Made by a program: the position numbers and the translations under genes. This document shows positions 46,972-58,838 of a stretch of DNA of 64,000 nt, one piece after another. The DNA comes from Janthinobacterium psychrotolerans. Its GTDB lineage: Bacteria > Pseudomonadota > Gammaproteobacteria > Burkholderiales > Burkholderiaceae_D. The first letter of the stretch is position 1, and the number at the start of each line of letters is the position of its first letter. Where the stretch lies: NCBI RefSeq assembly GCF_001677885.1, contig NZ_LOCQ01000062.1, positions 372,001 to 436,000 of the forward strand, written 5' to 3'. The notes under the pieces are model-generated. The model was not told the DNA's origin. It made no database searches and was given only the letters and a program-made list of their open reading frames with translations.

Positions 46972-47056
46972 GCCGACGTGGTGAAATTGGTAGACACGCT
47001 ATCTTGAGGGGGTAGTGGCGAAAGCTGTACGAGTTCGAGTCTCGTCGTCGGCACCA
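46972..47056 (+). tRNA. tRNA-Leu (anticodon GAG)
   Basis: The full cloverleaf is visible. The acceptor stem GCCGACG pairs with CGTCGGC, followed by discriminator A and an encoded CCA. The anticodon arm CTATC-TTGAGGG-GGTAG gives anticodon GAG. The long variable arm is GTGGCGAAAGCTGT, a class II tRNA, and the T arm holds GAGTTCGAGTCTC. It sits between secG and nuoA. Confidence 0.97.
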
Positions 47057-47064
47057 GAAATCAG

Positions 47065-47117
47065 AAGCCAGCAACGGCGCACGAGCCATGGCTCGTTCAA
47101 AGTTGCTGGCTTTTTTT
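47065..47117 (+). terminator. Nested terminator between tRNA-Leu and nuoA
   Basis: An outer stem AAGCCAGCAAC / GTTGCTGGCTT encloses an inner hairpin ACGAGCC-AT-GGCTCGT, and is followed by seven T. The structure ends the secG/tRNA transcript, so the nuo operon should have its own promoter in the remaining 115 bases. Confidence 0.85.
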
Positions 47118-47231
47118 ACGAGGATGTGTTCGATCCTGATCGTAGCCCTGATTGGGATCGCGCGTTAGATACGCCGCAAATCACCGCGGCGTCCTCATTT
47201 AACCGATCGTTCAATATAAGCTCATCAAATC

Positions 47232-47591
47232 GTGAACCTCGAAAATTACTTCCCCGTCCTGCTGTTTATTCTTGTCGGCCTTGGTGTCGGCATCGCGCCC
47301 CAGGTCCTGGGCCGCATCCTGGGTCCTCACCGGCCCGACGCAGCAAAACTCTCCCCGTACGAATGTGGTTTTGAGGCATTCGAAGACGCGCGCATGAAAT
47401 TTGATGTGCGCTACTATCTGGTTGCAATCCTGTTTATTTTGTTCGATCTGGAAACGGCATTCTTTTTCCCGTGGGGCGTGGCAATGCGCGACCTGGGCTG
47501 GGCCGGTTTCGTCACGATGATGGTGTTTATCGCCGAATTCGCGGTCGGATTTTGGTACATTTGGAAGAAAGGTGCCCTTGACTGGGAATAA
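47232..47591 (+). CDS. nuoA: NADH-quinone oxidoreductase subunit A
   Basis: This 119-residue membrane subunit of complex I has three helices, with the conserved [10 protein letters not shown] and [20 protein letters not shown] loops near the quinone cavity. GTG is the start. First gene of the 14-gene nuo operon. Confidence 0.95.
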   Translation: MNLENYFPVLLFILVGLGVGIAPQVLGRILGPHRPDAAKLSPYECGFEAFEDARMKFDVRYYLVAILFILFDLETAFFFPWGVAMRDLGWAGFVTMMVFIAEFAVGFWYIWKKGALDWE

Positions 47592-47594
47592 GCC

Positions 47595-48071
47595 ATGGCT
47601 ATTGAAGGCGTATTAAGCGAAGGTTTCATCACCACCTCGGCCGACAAGCTGATCAACTGGGCGCGCACCGGGTCGATGTTCCCGATGACGTTCGGTCTGG
47701 CCTGCTGTGCGGTCGAAATGATGCATGTGGGCGCAGCTCGCTACGACATGGACCGTTTCGGCGTCGTGTTCCGTCCGTCGCCGCGTCAGTCCGACGTGAT
47801 GATTGTTGCAGGCACTTTGTGCAACAAGATGGCGCCGGCACTGCGCAAGGTCTACGACCAGATGGCCGAGCCGCGCTGGGTTATCTCGATGGGTTCCTGC
47901 GCCAATGGCGGCGGCTACTATCACTACTCGTACTCGGTGGTGCGTGGTTGCGACCGCATCGTGCCCGTTGACGTGTATGTGCCTGGCTGCCCTCCGACTG
48001 CCGAAGCGCTGCTGTACGGCATCATGCAACTGCAGAACAAGATCAAGCGTACCAGCACGATCGCACGCTAA
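47595..48071 (+). CDS. nuoB: NADH-quinone oxidoreductase subunit B
   Basis: This 158-residue subunit carries the N2 4Fe-4S cluster that passes electrons to quinone. Ligands are in [13 protein letters not shown] (tandem Cys), [14 protein letters not shown] and [14 protein letters not shown]. It is three bases after nuoA. Confidence 0.97.
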   Translation: MAIEGVLSEGFITTSADKLINWARTGSMFPMTFGLACCAVEMMHVGAARYDMDRFGVVFRPSPRQSDVMIVAGTLCNKMAPALRKVYDQMAEPRWVISMGSCANGGGYYHYSYSVVRGCDRIVPVDVYVPGCPPTAEALLYGIMQLQNKIKRTSTIAR

Positions 48072-48088
48072 CCGGGCCGCTTCAGATT

Positions 48089-48682
48089 ATGACAACACAT
48101 TTAGAAGTATTGCAAAACGCCCTCGGCACTGCCCTGGGCGAACGCGTTGGTACCAGCGTTGCGCTGGGCGAAGTCACCCTGACCGTCAAGGCAGAGGACT
48201 ACCTGGCCGTGATGCAGACCCTGCGCGACGATCCGTCCCTGCATTTCGAGCAGCTGCTCGACCTGTGCGGCGTCGACTACCTGACCTATGGCGACGGCGC
48301 CTGGACTGGCCTGCGGTATGCGGCCGTGTCGCATTTGCTGTCGGTCAAGCACAACTGGCGCGTGCGCGTGCGCGTGTTCGCACCCGACGACGAGATGCCG
48401 CTGCTGCCGTCCGTGATCGGCATCTGGCGTTCGGTCAACTGGTACGAGCGCGAAGCGTTCGACCTGCTGGGCATCTTGTTCGAAGGCCATAACGACCTGC
48501 GCCGCATCCTGACCGACTACGGTTTCATCGGCCATCCGTTCCGCAAGGACTTCCCTGTCTCCGGCTATGTCGAGATGCGCTACGACCCGGAACAGAAACG
48601 CGTGATTTACCAGCCCGTGACGATCGAGCCGCGGGAAAACGTGCCGCGCGTGATCCGCGAAGAACATTACGGGATGAAATAA
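48089..48682 (+). CDS. nuoC: NADH-quinone oxidoreductase subunit C
   Basis: This 197-residue 30-kDa subunit is separate from nuoD, unlike the fused E. coli NuoCD. The signature is [20 protein letters not shown], followed by [17 protein letters not shown]. Its stop shares a base with the nuoD start (TAATG). Confidence 0.96.
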   Translation: MTTHLEVLQNALGTALGERVGTSVALGEVTLTVKAEDYLAVMQTLRDDPSLHFEQLLDLCGVDYLTYGDGAWTGLRYAAVSHLLSVKHNWRVRVRVFAPDDEMPLLPSVIGIWRSVNWYEREAFDLLGILFEGHNDLRRILTDYGFIGHPFRKDFPVSGYVEMRYDPEQKRVIYQPVTIEPRENVPRVIREEHYGMK

Positions 48683-49935
48683 TGGCTGAGATTAAGAACT
48701 ACACCCTGAACTTTGGGCCACAGCACCCGGCCGCGCACGGTGTGCTGCGCCTGGTGCTCGAGCTCGATGGCGAAGTCATCCAGCGTGCCGACCCCCATAT
48801 CGGCCTGCTGCACCGCGCCACCGAAAAGCTGGCCGAACAGAAGACTTATCTGCAATCGGTGCCGTACATGGACCGTCTCGACTATGTGTCGATGATGTGC
48901 AATGAACACGCCTATGTGATGGCGATCGAAAAGCTGCTGGGCCTGGAAGTGCCGCTGCGCGCGCAATATATCCGCGTGATGTTCGACGAGATCACCCGCG
49001 TGCTGAACCACCTGATGTGGCTGGGCGCGCACGCGCTCGACGTCGGCGCGATGGGCCCGTTCCTGTACTGCTTCCGCGACCGCGAAGACCTGTTCGACTG
49101 CTACGAAGCGGTGTCGGGCGCGCGCATGCACGCGGCCTACTACCGTCCGGGCGGCGTCTACCGCGACCTGCCGGACGCGATGCCGCAGCACAAGGCGTCG
49201 ATCATCCGCAACGCCAAGGCGATTGCCAAGCTGAACGAAAACCGCCAGGGTTCGCTGCTGGACTTTATCGAAGACTTCACGCGCCGTTTCCCGACCTATG
49301 TCGATGAATATGAAACCTTGTTGACCGACAACCGTATCTGGAAACAGCGCACGGTCGGCATCGGCGTGGTGTCGCCGGAAGATGCGCTGGCGATGGGCTT
49401 TACCGGCGCCATGCTGCGCGGCTCGGGCGTGCAGTGGGACTTGCGCAAGCAGCAGCCGTACGAAGTGTACGACCTGATGGACTTCGACATTCCTGTCGGC
49501 ACCAACGGCGACTGCTACGACCGCTACCTGGTGCGCGTGGAAGAGCTGCGCCAGTCGAACCGCATCATCAAGCAGTGCGTCGAGTGGCTGCGCAACAATC
49601 CGGGTCCTGTCATGACCAGCAACCGCAAGGTGGCGCCTCCGGGCCGTGTCGACATGAAGACCAACATGGAATCGCTGATTCACCACTTCAAGCTGTTTAC
49701 CGAAGGATTCCACGTGCCGCCGGGCGAAGCCTACAGCGCGGTCGAACACCCGAAAGGCGAGTTCGGCATTTACCTGGTGTCCGATGGCGCCAACAAGCCG
49801 TACCGCATGAAACTGCGCGCACCCGACTATGCCCATTTGCAGTCGCTCGACGAAATGGCGCGTGGACACATGATTGCCGACGCCGTGACCATCATCGGTA
49901 CGCAAGACATCGTGTTCGGCAGTATTGACCGCTAA
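48682..49935 (+). CDS. nuoD: NADH-quinone oxidoreductase subunit D
   Basis: This 417-residue 49-kDa subunit forms the quinone-binding site with NuoB. It has [20 protein letters not shown], with the quinone-site His, and a hydrogenase-like fold; [14 protein letters not shown] and [14 protein letters not shown] are conserved. Confidence 0.97.
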   Translation: MAEIKNYTLNFGPQHPAAHGVLRLVLELDGEVIQRADPHIGLLHRATEKLAEQKTYLQSVPYMDRLDYVSMMCNEHAYVMAIEKLLGLEVPLRAQYIRVMFDEITRVLNHLMWLGAHALDVGAMGPFLYCFRDREDLFDCYEAVSGARMHAAYYRPGGVYRDLPDAMPQHKASIIRNAKAIAKLNENRQGSLLDFIEDFTRRFPTYVDEYETLLTDNRIWKQRTVGIGVVSPEDALAMGFTGAMLRGSGVQWDLRKQQPYEVYDLMDFDIPVGTNGDCYDRYLVRVEELRQSNRIIKQCVEWLRNNPGPVMTSNRKVAPPGRVDMKTNMESLIHHFKLFTEGFHVPPGEAYSAVEHPKGEFGIYLVSDGANKPYRMKLRAPDYAHLQSLDEMARGHMIADAVTIIGTQDIVFGSIDR

Positions 49936-49947
49936 GAGGCAAAAAGT

Positions 49948-50427
49948 ATGTTGTTATCAGAGCAGTGCTATAAAAAAATCGACCGCGAGCTGGCCAAGTA
50001 TCCGGCCGACCAGCGTCAGTCGGCCGTGATGGCCGCGCTGGCCCACGCCCAGGATGAACTGGGCTGGCTGGCGCCGGAAACCATGAAGGAACTGGCGAAC
50101 TACATCGGCATGCCGGCCATTGCCGTGCAGGAAGTGGCGACGTTCTACAATATGTACAACGTGAAACCGGTCGGCAAGCACAAGATCACCGTGTGCACCA
50201 ACCTGCCATGCGCCCTGTCGGGCGGCGTGCGCGCGGCGGAACACCTGAAGCAGAAGCTGGGCATCGGTTTCCGCGAAACCACCCCGGACGGCCAGTTCAC
50301 GCTGGTCGAAGGCGAGTGCATGGGCGCTTGCGGCGATGCGCCTGTCCTGCTGGTCAGTAATAAAACCATGTGCAGCTGGATGTCGAACGAGAAGATCGAC
50401 GCCATGCTGGAGGAACTCAAGAAATGA
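49948..50427 (+). CDS. nuoE: NADH-quinone oxidoreductase subunit E
   Basis: This 159-residue thioredoxin-fold subunit binds the N1a [2Fe-2S] cluster with Cys residues in [12 protein letters not shown] and [12 protein letters not shown]. nuoF starts inside its stop (ATGA). Confidence 0.96.
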   Translation: MLLSEQCYKKIDRELAKYPADQRQSAVMAALAHAQDELGWLAPETMKELANYIGMPAIAVQEVATFYNMYNVKPVGKHKITVCTNLPCALSGGVRAAEHLKQKLGIGFRETTPDGQFTLVEGECMGACGDAPVLLVSNKTMCSWMSNEKIDAMLEELKK

Positions 50428-51719
50428 CGTCACTTCACAACCGCCATATCGATCCATTGATCCTGAAGGATCTGGATGGCAAGAACTGGCATTTGCAAGA
50501 TTATGTGAACCGCGGCGGCTATTCGGCCCTGCGCCGCATCCTGGAAGAGAAGATCACGCCGGAACAGATCATCGCCGACCTCAAGGCCTCGTCCTTGCGC
50601 GGCCGTGGCGGCGCGGGTTTCCCTACCGGCCTGAAGTGGAGCTTCATGCCGCGCCAGTTCCCGGGCCAGAAATACCTCGTCTGCAATACAGATGAAGGCG
50701 AGCCGGGCACTTTCAAGGACCGCGACATCATTCGTTACAATCCCCATGCCCTGATCGAAGGCATGGCGATCGGCGCTTACGCGATGGGCATCACCGTCGG
50801 TTACAACTATATCCACGGCGAGATCTGGGCTGAATACGCGCGTTTCGAAGAAGCGCTGGAAGAGGCGCGCGCCGCCGGCTTCCTGGGCGACAAGATCATG
50901 GGCAGCGAGTTCTCGTTCCAGTTGCATGCGCACCATGGTTATGGCGCCTACATCTGCGGCGAAGAAACCGCGCTCCTCGAATCACTGGAAGGCAAGAAAG
51001 GCCAGCCGCGCTTCAAGCCGCCTTTCCCGGCCTCGTTTGGCCTGTACGGCAAGCCAACCACCATCAACAACACGGAAACCTTTGCGGCCGTGCCGTTCGT
51101 GCTGAACATCGGCCCGGAGAAATACCTGGCGATGGGCAAGCCGAACAACGGCGGCTCGAAGATCTTCTCGATCTCGGGTGACGTGGAATTGCCGGGCAAC
51201 TACGAAGTGCCGCTCGGTACGCCGTTTGCCAAACTGCTGGAACTGGCAGGCGGCATGCGCGGTGGCAAAAAGATCAAGGCCGTGATTCCTGGCGGTTCGT
51301 CCGCGCCAGTGATCCGCGGCGACATCATGATGCAGACCGACCTGGACTACGACTCGATCGCGAAAGCCGGTTCGATGCTCGGTTCGGGCGCCGTCATCGT
51401 GATGGACGAAACACGCTGCATGGTCAAGGCGCTGGAACGCCTGTCCTACTTCTACTTCGAGGAATCGTGCGGCCAGTGTACGCCTTGCCGTGAAGGCACA
51501 GGCTGGATGTACCGCATGGTGCACCGCATCGAGCAGGGGCAGGGTCGTCCAGACGACCTGGACATGCTCAACTCGATCGCCGACAACATCCAGGGCCGCA
51601 CCATTTGCGCGCTGGGCGATGCGGCTGCCATGCCGGTACGGGCCTTCATTAAGAATTTCCGTGAAGAATTTGAATATCATGTCGAGCACAAGCATTGCTT
51701 AGTGCCCGCTTACATCTAA
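50424..51719 (+). CDS. nuoF: NADH-quinone oxidoreductase subunit F
   Basis: This 431-residue NADH-oxidising subunit binds NADH ([14 protein letters not shown]), FMN ([15 protein letters not shown]) and the N3 4Fe-4S cluster ([12 protein letters not shown], plus Cys near the C-terminus). The start [10 protein letters not shown] is at the ATGA overlap; the frame is open 18 codons earlier, inside nuoE. Confidence 0.97.
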   Translation: MTSLHNRHIDPLILKDLDGKNWHLQDYVNRGGYSALRRILEEKITPEQIIADLKASSLRGRGGAGFPTGLKWSFMPRQFPGQKYLVCNTDEGEPGTFKDRDIIRYNPHALIEGMAIGAYAMGITVGYNYIHGEIWAEYARFEEALEEARAAGFLGDKIMGSEFSFQLHAHHGYGAYICGEETALLESLEGKKGQPRFKPPFPASFGLYGKPTTINNTETFAAVPFVLNIGPEKYLAMGKPNNGGSKIFSISGDVELPGNYEVPLGTPFAKLLELAGGMRGGKKIKAVIPGGSSAPVIRGDIMMQTDLDYDSIAKAGSMLGSGAVIVMDETRCMVKALERLSYFYFEESCGQCTPCREGTGWMYRMVHRIEQGQGRPDDLDMLNSIADNIQGRTICALGDAAAMPVRAFIKNFREEFEYHVEHKHCLVPAYI

Positions 51720-51741
51720 GCTGCGTCAGGTAACGATCACC

Positions 51742-54075
51742 ATGGTTGAAATCGAAATAGACGGCAAAAAAGTCGAAGTCCCTGCTGGTAGCATGGTGAT
51801 GGACGCCGCCAACAAATTGGGAACCTACATCCCGCACTTCTGCTATCACAAGAAATTGTCGATCGCAGCGAACTGCCGCATGTGCCTGGTCGAAGTGGAA
51901 AAGGCCCCCAAGCCTTTGCCCGCTTGCGCGACCCCGGTCAGTGCCGGCATGATCGTGCGCTCGGCCAGCGATAAGGCTGTGCAGGCGCAAAAGTCGGTCA
52001 TGGAATTCCTGTTGATTAACCACCCGCTCGATTGCCCTATCTGCGATCAGGGCGGCGAATGCCAGTTGCAGGATTTGGCAGTCGGCTACGGCAAGAGCGA
52101 ATCGCGCTACAAGGAAGACAAGCGCGTCGTGAAACCGAAGGAAGCCGGCCCGCTGGTCTCGATGCAAGAGATGGCGCGCTGCATCCAGTGCACCCGCTGC
52201 GTACGCTTTGGCCAGGAAGTGGCCGGCGTGATGGAGCTGGGCATGATCGGCCGCGGCGAACACTCGGAAATCGTGTCCTTCGTCGGTCAGACGGTCGACT
52301 CCGAACTGTCGGGCAACATGATCGACCTGTGCCCGGTTGGCGCACTGACCTCGAAACCGTTCCGCTACAGCGCCCGTACCTGGGAACTGTCGCGCCGCAA
52401 ATCGGTCAGCCCGCATGACGGCCTGGGCGCCAACCTGATCGTGCAAGTGAAAGCTGGCAAGGTCAAGCGCGTACTGCCGCTGGAAAACGAAGCTGTCAAC
52501 GAATGCTGGATCTCGGACAAGGACCGCTTCTCGTATGAAGCGCTGGATAGTGCTGAACGCCTGACCTCGCCAATGCTGAAGCAGGGCAACGAGTGGAAAG
52601 AAGTCGATTGGCAGACCGCGCTGGAATACGTGGCGCACGGCCTGAAAAACATCAAGCACGAACATGGCGCCGACGCCATCGCCGCGCTGGCCACGCCGCA
52701 CTCGACCGTGGAAGAACTGGTGCTGCTGCAAAAAGTCGTCAACGGCCTCGGTTCCGGGCACGTCGACTTCCGCCTGCGCCAGACCGACTTCGCGCTGGGT
52801 GCCGACGTCAAGCCTTGGCTGGGCATGCCGATCAACGACTTCGGCCAGATCAAGCGCGCCTTCGTCATCGGCTCCTTCCTGCGCAAGGATCATCCGCTGC
52901 TGGCCACGCGTTTGCGCGCCTCCGTCAAGAGCGGCGCCAAGCTGTCGATCCTGCACGCGTCCGACGACGAGCAGCTGATCAATATCGCCAACAAGATGAT
53001 TCTAGCGCCAGGTGACTGGCTGGCCGCCTTGTCGGAAGTGGTGGTTGCCGTGGCGAAAGCCAAGGACATCGCCGCCCCTGCCGGTTTCGACGCCGTCAAC
53101 GCCTCCGACGTGGCCGTCAATATCGCCGCCAGCCTGATGGCCGGCGACCATGGCGCCATCCTGATGGGTAACGCGGCAACGCAACACCCGCAGGCGTCGC
53201 AATTGCACGCTGCCGCGCAATGGATCGCCGAACAGACCGGCGCCACCCTCGGTTACCTGACGGAAGCGGCCAACACGGTCGGCGCGCACCTGGTGCTCAA
53301 GCCAGGCAGCAATGTACAAGCCGCGTTCGCCGTACCGAAGAAAGCCTACGTGCTGCTGCACGCCGAGCCGGAATTGGATAGCGCCAATCCACAGGCGGCC
53401 CGCGCCGCTCTGCATGGCGCCGACATGGTGGTGGCCATGTCCGCCTTCAAGCACGGCATGGAGTACGCCGATGTGCTGCTGCCGATCGCGCCGTTCGCCG
53501 AAACCTCGGGCACTTTTGTCAACTGCGAAGGCCGTGTGCAAAGCTTCAACGGCACTGTGAAACCGCTGGCCGAAACCCGTCCAGCCTGGAAAGTGCTGCG
53601 CGTACTGGGCAATATCCTGGGCCTGCCAGGTTTCGACTACGACACCTCGGAAGCGATCCGCGACGAAGCGTTTGGCGCCGGCGTGCTGGACCTGTCGGCA
53701 CAGCTGAACAATATCGCCAAAAACGCTCCGGCAGCGGCCAGCTACGCCCCGGCGTCGCCTGCGCTGCAACGCATCGCCGACGTGCCGATCTACTTTGCCG
53801 ACGCGCTGGTACGCCGTTCCGAACCGTTGCTGCGCACGGTCGACGGCGCCACGCCGCAAGCCCATCTGTCGCCAGCACTGGCCGAACAGCTGGGCGTGAA
53901 GGCCGGCGACAAGGTCAAGGTCGCGCAAGGCGCGGGCAGCGCCATCCTGGTGGCGGCCATTCATGCCGGCCTGCCAGCCAATGTGGTGAAAGTGTCGGCG
54001 GCGCATGCCTCGACCGCCCAGCTTGGCGGCATGTTCGGTGACATCACCGTAGAAAAAGCAGAGGGGAACATCTGA
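51742..54075 (+). CDS. nuoG: NADH-quinone oxidoreductase subunit G
   Basis: This 777-residue 75-kDa subunit has N-terminal Fe-S ligands for N1b ([17 protein letters not shown]), N5 ([14 protein letters not shown] with an upstream His) and N4 ([16 protein letters not shown]), and a large molybdopterin-oxidoreductase-like domain without Mo function. It overlaps nuoH by one base. Confidence 0.96.
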   Translation: MVEIEIDGKKVEVPAGSMVMDAANKLGTYIPHFCYHKKLSIAANCRMCLVEVEKAPKPLPACATPVSAGMIVRSASDKAVQAQKSVMEFLLINHPLDCPICDQGGECQLQDLAVGYGKSESRYKEDKRVVKPKEAGPLVSMQEMARCIQCTRCVRFGQEVAGVMELGMIGRGEHSEIVSFVGQTVDSELSGNMIDLCPVGALTSKPFRYSARTWELSRRKSVSPHDGLGANLIVQVKAGKVKRVLPLENEAVNECWISDKDRFSYEALDSAERLTSPMLKQGNEWKEVDWQTALEYVAHGLKNIKHEHGADAIAALATPHSTVEELVLLQKVVNGLGSGHVDFRLRQTDFALGADVKPWLGMPINDFGQIKRAFVIGSFLRKDHPLLATRLRASVKSGAKLSILHASDDEQLINIANKMILAPGDWLAALSEVVVAVAKAKDIAAPAGFDAVNASDVAVNIAASLMAGDHGAILMGNAATQHPQASQLHAAAQWIAEQTGATLGYLTEAANTVGAHLVLKPGSNVQAAFAVPKKAYVLLHAEPELDSANPQAARAALHGADMVVAMSAFKHGMEYADVLLPIAPFAETSGTFVNCEGRVQSFNGTVKPLAETRPAWKVLRVLGNILGLPGFDYDTSEAIRDEAFGAGVLDLSAQLNNIAKNAPAAASYAPASPALQRIADVPIYFADALVRRSEPLLRTVDGATPQAHLSPALAEQLGVKAGDKVKVAQGAGSAILVAAIHAGLPANVVKVSAAHASTAQLGGMFGDITVEKAEGNI

Positions 54076-55157
54076 TGGCGCTGCCTGAATTTGTAAACGT
54101 CATCAATACCGGCGGGCAGAACCTGCTGGGCGCGACCTGGCCGTTCTTCTGGACCCTGATCAAGATCCTGTGCGTGCTGTTGCCGCTGATGGGCCTGGTT
54201 GCTTACGCCACCCTGTGGGAGCGCAAGCTGATCGGCTGGATCCAGATCCGCGTCGGCCCGAACCGCGTGGGTCCCTTGGGCCTGCTGCAGCCGATCGCCG
54301 ATGCGCTCAAACTCTTGTTCAAAGAGATCATCATCCCGTCCAAGGCCGCCAAGGGGCTGTTCGTGATCGGTCCGATCATGACCATCATGCCGGCCCTGGC
54401 CGCCTGGTCGGTGGTGCCGTTCGGCCCGGAGGCGGTGCTGGCCAACGTCAACGCCGGCTTGCTGCTGCTGCTGGCGATCACGTCGATGGAAGTCTACGGC
54501 ATCATCATCGCCGGCTGGGCCTCGAACTCGAAGTACTCGTTCATGGGCGCCATGCGCGCTTCGGCACAGATGATCTCGTATGAAATCCCGATGGGTTTCG
54601 TGATGGTCATCGTGCTGATGGTGTCGGGCAGCCTGAACTTCATCGACATCGTCGGTGGCCAGCAGATCGGCTACTTCGCCGAAAAAGGCGTGAACTTCCT
54701 GTCGTGGAACTGGCTGCCGCTGCTGCCGATGTTCGTCATCTACCTGGTCTCTGGCCTGGCGGAAGCGAACCGTCACCCGTTCGACGTCGTCGAGGGCGAG
54801 TCGGAAATCGTGGCCGGCCACATGGTCGAGTATTCGGGCATGGCCTACGCCATGTTCATGCTGGCCGAATACGCCAACATGATCCTGATCGGCGCGCTGG
54901 CATCGATCATGTTCCTGGGCGGCTGGTCCGCACCGTTTGCCTTCCTCGAATTCTGGGGCGGTTTCGGCGGCTTCTTCTGGCTGTTTGCAAAAACCTTCTT
55001 CATCGTCTCGCTGTTCGTCTGGGTGCGTGGTACTTTCCCGCGCTACCGTTATGACCAGATCATGCGCCTCGGTTGGAAAGTGTTTATCCCGTTGACGCTG
55101 GTCTACCTGGTCTTCGTCGCTGCCTGGATGCAGACATCCTGGAATATTTGGAAGTAA
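54075..55157 (+). CDS. nuoH: NADH-quinone oxidoreductase subunit H
   Basis: This 360-residue membrane subunit has eight helices and forms the quinone channel. Conserved loops are [20 protein letters not shown] and [20 protein letters not shown]. It links electron transfer to proton pumping. Confidence 0.96.
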   Translation: MALPEFVNVINTGGQNLLGATWPFFWTLIKILCVLLPLMGLVAYATLWERKLIGWIQIRVGPNRVGPLGLLQPIADALKLLFKEIIIPSKAAKGLFVIGPIMTIMPALAAWSVVPFGPEAVLANVNAGLLLLLAITSMEVYGIIIAGWASNSKYSFMGAMRASAQMISYEIPMGFVMVIVLMVSGSLNFIDIVGGQQIGYFAEKGVNFLSWNWLPLLPMFVIYLVSGLAEANRHPFDVVEGESEIVAGHMVEYSGMAYAMFMLAEYANMILIGALASIMFLGGWSAPFAFLEFWGGFGGFFWLFAKTFFIVSLFVWVRGTFPRYRYDQIMRLGWKVFIPLTLVYLVFVAAWMQTSWNIWK

Positions 55158-55171
55158 GAGAGTGCATACGA

Positions 55172-55660
55172 ATGGATAAGGTAAAAGATTTTTTCAGCAG
55201 CCTCCTGTTAGGCGAGCTGATCAAGGGCATGGCGCTGACCGGCAAGTACATGTTTTCGCGCAAGATCACGGTGCAATTCCCGGAAGAGAAGACACCGATC
55301 TCGCCGCGCTTCCGTGGCTTGCACGCGCTGCGCCGCTACCCGAACGGCGAGGAACGTTGCATCGCCTGCAAACTGTGCGAAGCGGTTTGCCCGGCGATGG
55401 CCATCACGATCGAATCGGAGCAGCGTGACGACGGTTCGCGCCGTACTACGCGCTACGATATCGATTTGACCAAGTGCATCTTCTGCGGTTTCTGCGAAGA
55501 ATCCTGCCCGGTCGATTCGATCGTTGAAACGCACGTGCTGGAATACCACGGCGAGAAACGCGGCGATTTGTACTACACGAAAGAGATGTTGCTGGCCGTG
55601 GGCGATCGTTACGAAAACGAAATCGCCGCCGCACGCGCCGCCGACGCACCTTATCGCTGA
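55172..55660 (+). CDS. nuoI: NADH-quinone oxidoreductase subunit I
   Basis: This 162-residue ferredoxin-like subunit has two 4Fe-4S motifs, [12 protein letters not shown] and [12 protein letters not shown], holding clusters N6a and N6b. [13 protein letters not shown] is the start by family length. Confidence 0.96.
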   Translation: MDKVKDFFSSLLLGELIKGMALTGKYMFSRKITVQFPEEKTPISPRFRGLHALRRYPNGEERCIACKLCEAVCPAMAITIESEQRDDGSRRTTRYDIDLTKCIFCGFCEESCPVDSIVETHVLEYHGEKRGDLYYTKEMLLAVGDRYENEIAAARAADAPYR

Positions 55661-55725
55661 TGGAGGCGCCGTAGCCCAGGGCTGCGGCGCACCCCTCGTT
55701 CATCTGTACGTCTATTGGGTTTTTT

Positions 55726-56355
55726 ATGGACTTTAAAACAATTTTGTTTTACGCCTTTTCGCTGATCTTGATCCTGGCAGCGACGCGCGTCATCACGGCC
55801 CGTAATCCGGTCCACGCAGTGCTGTTCCTGGTACTGTCCTTCTTTTCCGCGGCAGGCATCTGGATGCTGCTGCAAGCTGAATTCCTGGCCATCGTGCTGG
55901 TGTTGGTGTATGTCGGCGCCGTGATGGTGCTGTTCCTGTTCGTGGTCATGATGCTCGATATCAATATCGACCGCATGCGCGAAGGCTTCTGGGGCTACCT
56001 GCCCTTGTCGGTGACGGTGGGCGTGATCATCGTGCTGGAAATGGCGGCCGTGCTGTGGCATGGTTTCCGCAACTTTTCGCCGAGCATCGCACCGGCCAAC
56101 ATCAACCTGGGCGGCACCAAGGAATTGGGCCTGCTGATCTACACCGAGTATGTATTTGCCTTCGAGATCGCCGCCGTGGTGCTGCTGGTGGCCATCGTTG
56201 CCGCGGTTGCCTTGACCTTGCGCAAGCGCAAGGACACCAAGCATTTTGCTCCGGGCGACGCCGTACGTGTCAAGCGTAACGACCGCCTGAAGATCATCAA
56301 GATGGATCCGGTCGTCGAGCGTCCTGCGGCACCGGAAGTTAAGGAGACACCATGA
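55726..56355 (+). CDS. nuoJ: NADH-quinone oxidoreductase subunit J
   Basis: This 209-residue membrane subunit has five helices. [20 protein letters not shown] and [20 protein letters not shown] are the typical NuoJ motifs. A 65-base gap separates it from nuoI, and nuoK starts inside its 3' end (ATGA). Confidence 0.95.
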   Translation: MDFKTILFYAFSLILILAATRVITARNPVHAVLFLVLSFFSAAGIWMLLQAEFLAIVLVLVYVGAVMVLFLFVVMMLDINIDRMREGFWGYLPLSVTVGVIIVLEMAAVLWHGFRNFSPSIAPANINLGGTKELGLLIYTEYVFAFEIAAVVLLVAIVAAVALTLRKRKDTKHFAPGDAVRVKRNDRLKIIKMDPVVERPAAPEVKETP

Positions 56356-56660
56356 CACTGACGCTCACACACTTTCTGGTCCTGGGCGCGATCCTGTTCG
56401 CAATCTCGATCGTCGGTATTTTCCTGAACCGCAAGAACATCATCGTATTGCTGATGGCAATCGAATTGATGCTGCTGGCGGTGAACATGAATTTCATCGC
56501 GTTTTCCCATTTCCTGGGTGACGCGGCCGGTCAGATCTTCGTTTTCTTCATCCTGACGGTTGCCGCCGCTGAGTCGGCTATCGGTCTGGCTATTCTGGTG
56601 GTGATGTTCCGTAATCTGGATACCATCAACGTCGAAGACCTGGACAGCCTCAAAGGCTGA
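56352..56660 (+). CDS. nuoK: NADH-quinone oxidoreductase subunit K
   Basis: This 102-residue three-helix antiporter-like subunit has conserved Glu residues in helices 2 and 3 ([12 protein letters not shown] and [13 protein letters not shown]) that form part of the proton path. Confidence 0.96.
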   Translation: MTLTLTHFLVLGAILFAISIVGIFLNRKNIIVLLMAIELMLLAVNMNFIAFSHFLGDAAGQIFVFFILTVAAAESAIGLAILVVMFRNLDTINVEDLDSLKG

Positions 56661-56706
56661 TGTTTTTCAGACTCGATCTCTCGAATAATAACGATTAAGG
56701 TTCATC

Positions 56707-58809
56707 ATGGCGGGGCAACTCCTCAACCCTAACCTCCTTCTTGCCGTACCGCTGGCGCCGCTGGCCGGTGCCGCGATTGCAGGTTTGCTTGGCACCCAGT
56801 TCCTGGGTAATTTGGTCGGTCGCAAGACGTCGCATACCGCGACGATCCTGGGCGTACTGATCGCTTTCATCCTGTCCGTGCAGACGCTGCTGGCAGTGAT
56901 GGATGGCGCGACATTCAATGGCACGATCTACAACTGGATGACGATCGGCACCCTGAAGATGGAAGTGGGCTTCCAGATCGACTCGCTGTCGGCGATGATG
57001 ATGTGCGTGGTCACCTTTGTCTCGCTGATGGTGCACATCTACACGATCGGCTACATGAAGGACGACGAAGGCTACAACCGCTTCTTCGCCTACATCTCGC
57101 TGTTCACGTTCTCGATGCTGATGCTGGTGATGGCCAACAACTTCCTGCAGCTGTTCTTCGGTTGGGAAGCCGTGGGCCTGGTCTCTTACCTCTTGATCGG
57201 TTTCTGGTACCAGCGTCCGACCGCCATCGTGGCCAACATGAAGGCCTTCCTGGTCAACCGCGTGGGCGACTTCGGCTTTATCCTGGGCATCGGCCTGCTG
57301 CTGGCTAACGCCCACACCATGAACTACCAGGAAGTGTTCGCGCAGAAAGATGCGTTGGCACAGATGACCATGCTTGGTAGCGACTGGCCGCTGCTGACGG
57401 TTGCCTGCATCTGCCTGTTTATCGGCGCGATGGGCAAATCGGCGCAGTTCCCGCTGCACGTGTGGCTGCCTGACTCGATGGAAGGTCCTACCCCGATCTC
57501 GGCACTGATCCACGCCGCGACGATGGTGACGGCCGGCATCTTCATGGTCTCGCGCATGTCGCCGCTGTTCGAACTGTCCGACACGGCCTTGTCCTTCATC
57601 CTGGTGATCGGTTCGATCACGGCGCTGTTCATGGGTTTCCTGGGCATGATCCAGAACGACATCAAGCGCGTGGTTGCTTACTCGACCCTGTCGCAGCTGG
57701 GCTACATGACGGTCGCGCTCGGTTCGTCGGCCTACTCGGTGGCCGTGTTCCACCTGATGACGCACGCATTCTTCAAGGCACTGCTGTTCCTGGGCGCCGG
57801 TTCGGTCATCATCGGCATGCACCACGACCAGGATATCCGCAACATGGGTGGCCTGCGCAAATACATGCCGATCACCTGGATCACCTCGCTGGTCGGTTCG
57901 CTGGCCCTGATCGGCACGCCGCTGTTCTCCGGTTTCTACTCGAAAGACAGCATTATCGAAGCGGTCGAAGCGACCCATATCTGGGGCGCGGGCTTTGCCC
58001 AGTTCGCCGTACTGGCTGGCGTGTTCGTCACCGCCTTCTACTCGTTCCGCATGTATTTCCTGGTCTTCCACGGCAAGGAACGTTTCGGCCAGGCGCATGC
58101 CCACGGCCATGACGATCATCACGCGCCAAAAGCGGCGCATGGCGCCCACGGCGACGCGCATGACGATCACCATGAAGAAGCAGAGGAAGACGACCATGGC
58201 CACCACGGCCTGGCGCCTGGCCAGAAACCGCATGAATCGCCATTCGTGGTCTGGTTCCCGCTGGTGATGCTGGCGATTCCTTCGCTGCTGATCGGTTATT
58301 TCACCATCGGCCCGATGCTGCATGGCGACTTCTTCAAGGGCGTGATCTTCGTCGGCGAAAACCATCCAGCGATGGAAGAGTTGTCGCACGAGTTCCACGG
58401 TGCGATGGCGATGGCGATCCACGGCCTGTCGACGGCGCCGTTCTGGCTGGCACTGTCCGGTGTTGTTGCCGCTTACTACTGCTATATGGTCAATCCGCGC
58501 GTACCGGCCTGGTTCTTCGCCAAGTTCCACGCGATCCATACCCTGCTGGACAACAAGTACTACATGGACAAGTTCAATGAAGTCGTGTTTGCCGGCGGCG
58601 CCCGTCTGTTGGGCAATGGCCTGTGGAACTTCGGTGACAAGAAGCTCATCGACGGTCTGCTGGTCAATGGCAGCGCCAAGCTGGTGGGCTGGATCTCGTC
58701 GCTGTCGCGCGGTTTGCAGACGGGTTACATCTACCACTACGCGTTCGTGATGATCCTCGGCGTGCTGGCCGCCCTGATCTATTTCCTGCCATTCTGGCCC
58801 GCTAAGTAA
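56707..58809 (+). CDS. nuoL: NADH-quinone oxidoreductase subunit L
   Basis: This 700-residue antiporter-like proton pump has 16 helices and a long lateral helix at the C-terminus. The core motif LFFGWEAVGLVSYLLIGFWY and the key-residue segment SAQFPLHVWLPDSMEGPTPI are intact. Between core helices, residues about 464-507, it has a His/Asp/Glu-rich loop (HAHGHDDHHAPKAAHGAHGD, then DDHHEEAEEDDHGHH), which is much richer in His than in E. coli. Confidence 0.96.
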   Translation: MAGQLLNPNLLLAVPLAPLAGAAIAGLLGTQFLGNLVGRKTSHTATILGVLIAFILSVQTLLAVMDGATFNGTIYNWMTIGTLKMEVGFQIDSLSAMMMCVVTFVSLMVHIYTIGYMKDDEGYNRFFAYISLFTFSMLMLVMANNFLQLFFGWEAVGLVSYLLIGFWYQRPTAIVANMKAFLVNRVGDFGFILGIGLLLANAHTMNYQEVFAQKDALAQMTMLGSDWPLLTVACICLFIGAMGKSAQFPLHVWLPDSMEGPTPISALIHAATMVTAGIFMVSRMSPLFELSDTALSFILVIGSITALFMGFLGMIQNDIKRVVAYSTLSQLGYMTVALGSSAYSVAVFHLMTHAFFKALLFLGAGSVIIGMHHDQDIRNMGGLRKYMPITWITSLVGSLALIGTPLFSGFYSKDSIIEAVEATHIWGAGFAQFAVLAGVFVTAFYSFRMYFLVFHGKERFGQAHAHGHDDHHAPKAAHGAHGDAHDDHHEEAEEDDHGHHGLAPGQKPHESPFVVWFPLVMLAIPSLLIGYFTIGPMLHGDFFKGVIFVGENHPAMEELSHEFHGAMAMAIHGLSTAPFWLALSGVVAAYYCYMVNPRVPAWFFAKFHAIHTLLDNKYYMDKFNEVVFAGGARLLGNGLWNFGDKKLIDGLLVNGSAKLVGWISSLSRGLQTGYIYHYAFVMILGVLAALIYFLPFWPAK

Positions 58810-58838
58810 GCTGACCTGATAAAAGAATACTGAGAACC

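Noticed and set aside
56695..58737. 680-codon open frame antisense to nuoL
   Set aside because: Same artefact; nuoL is unambiguous.
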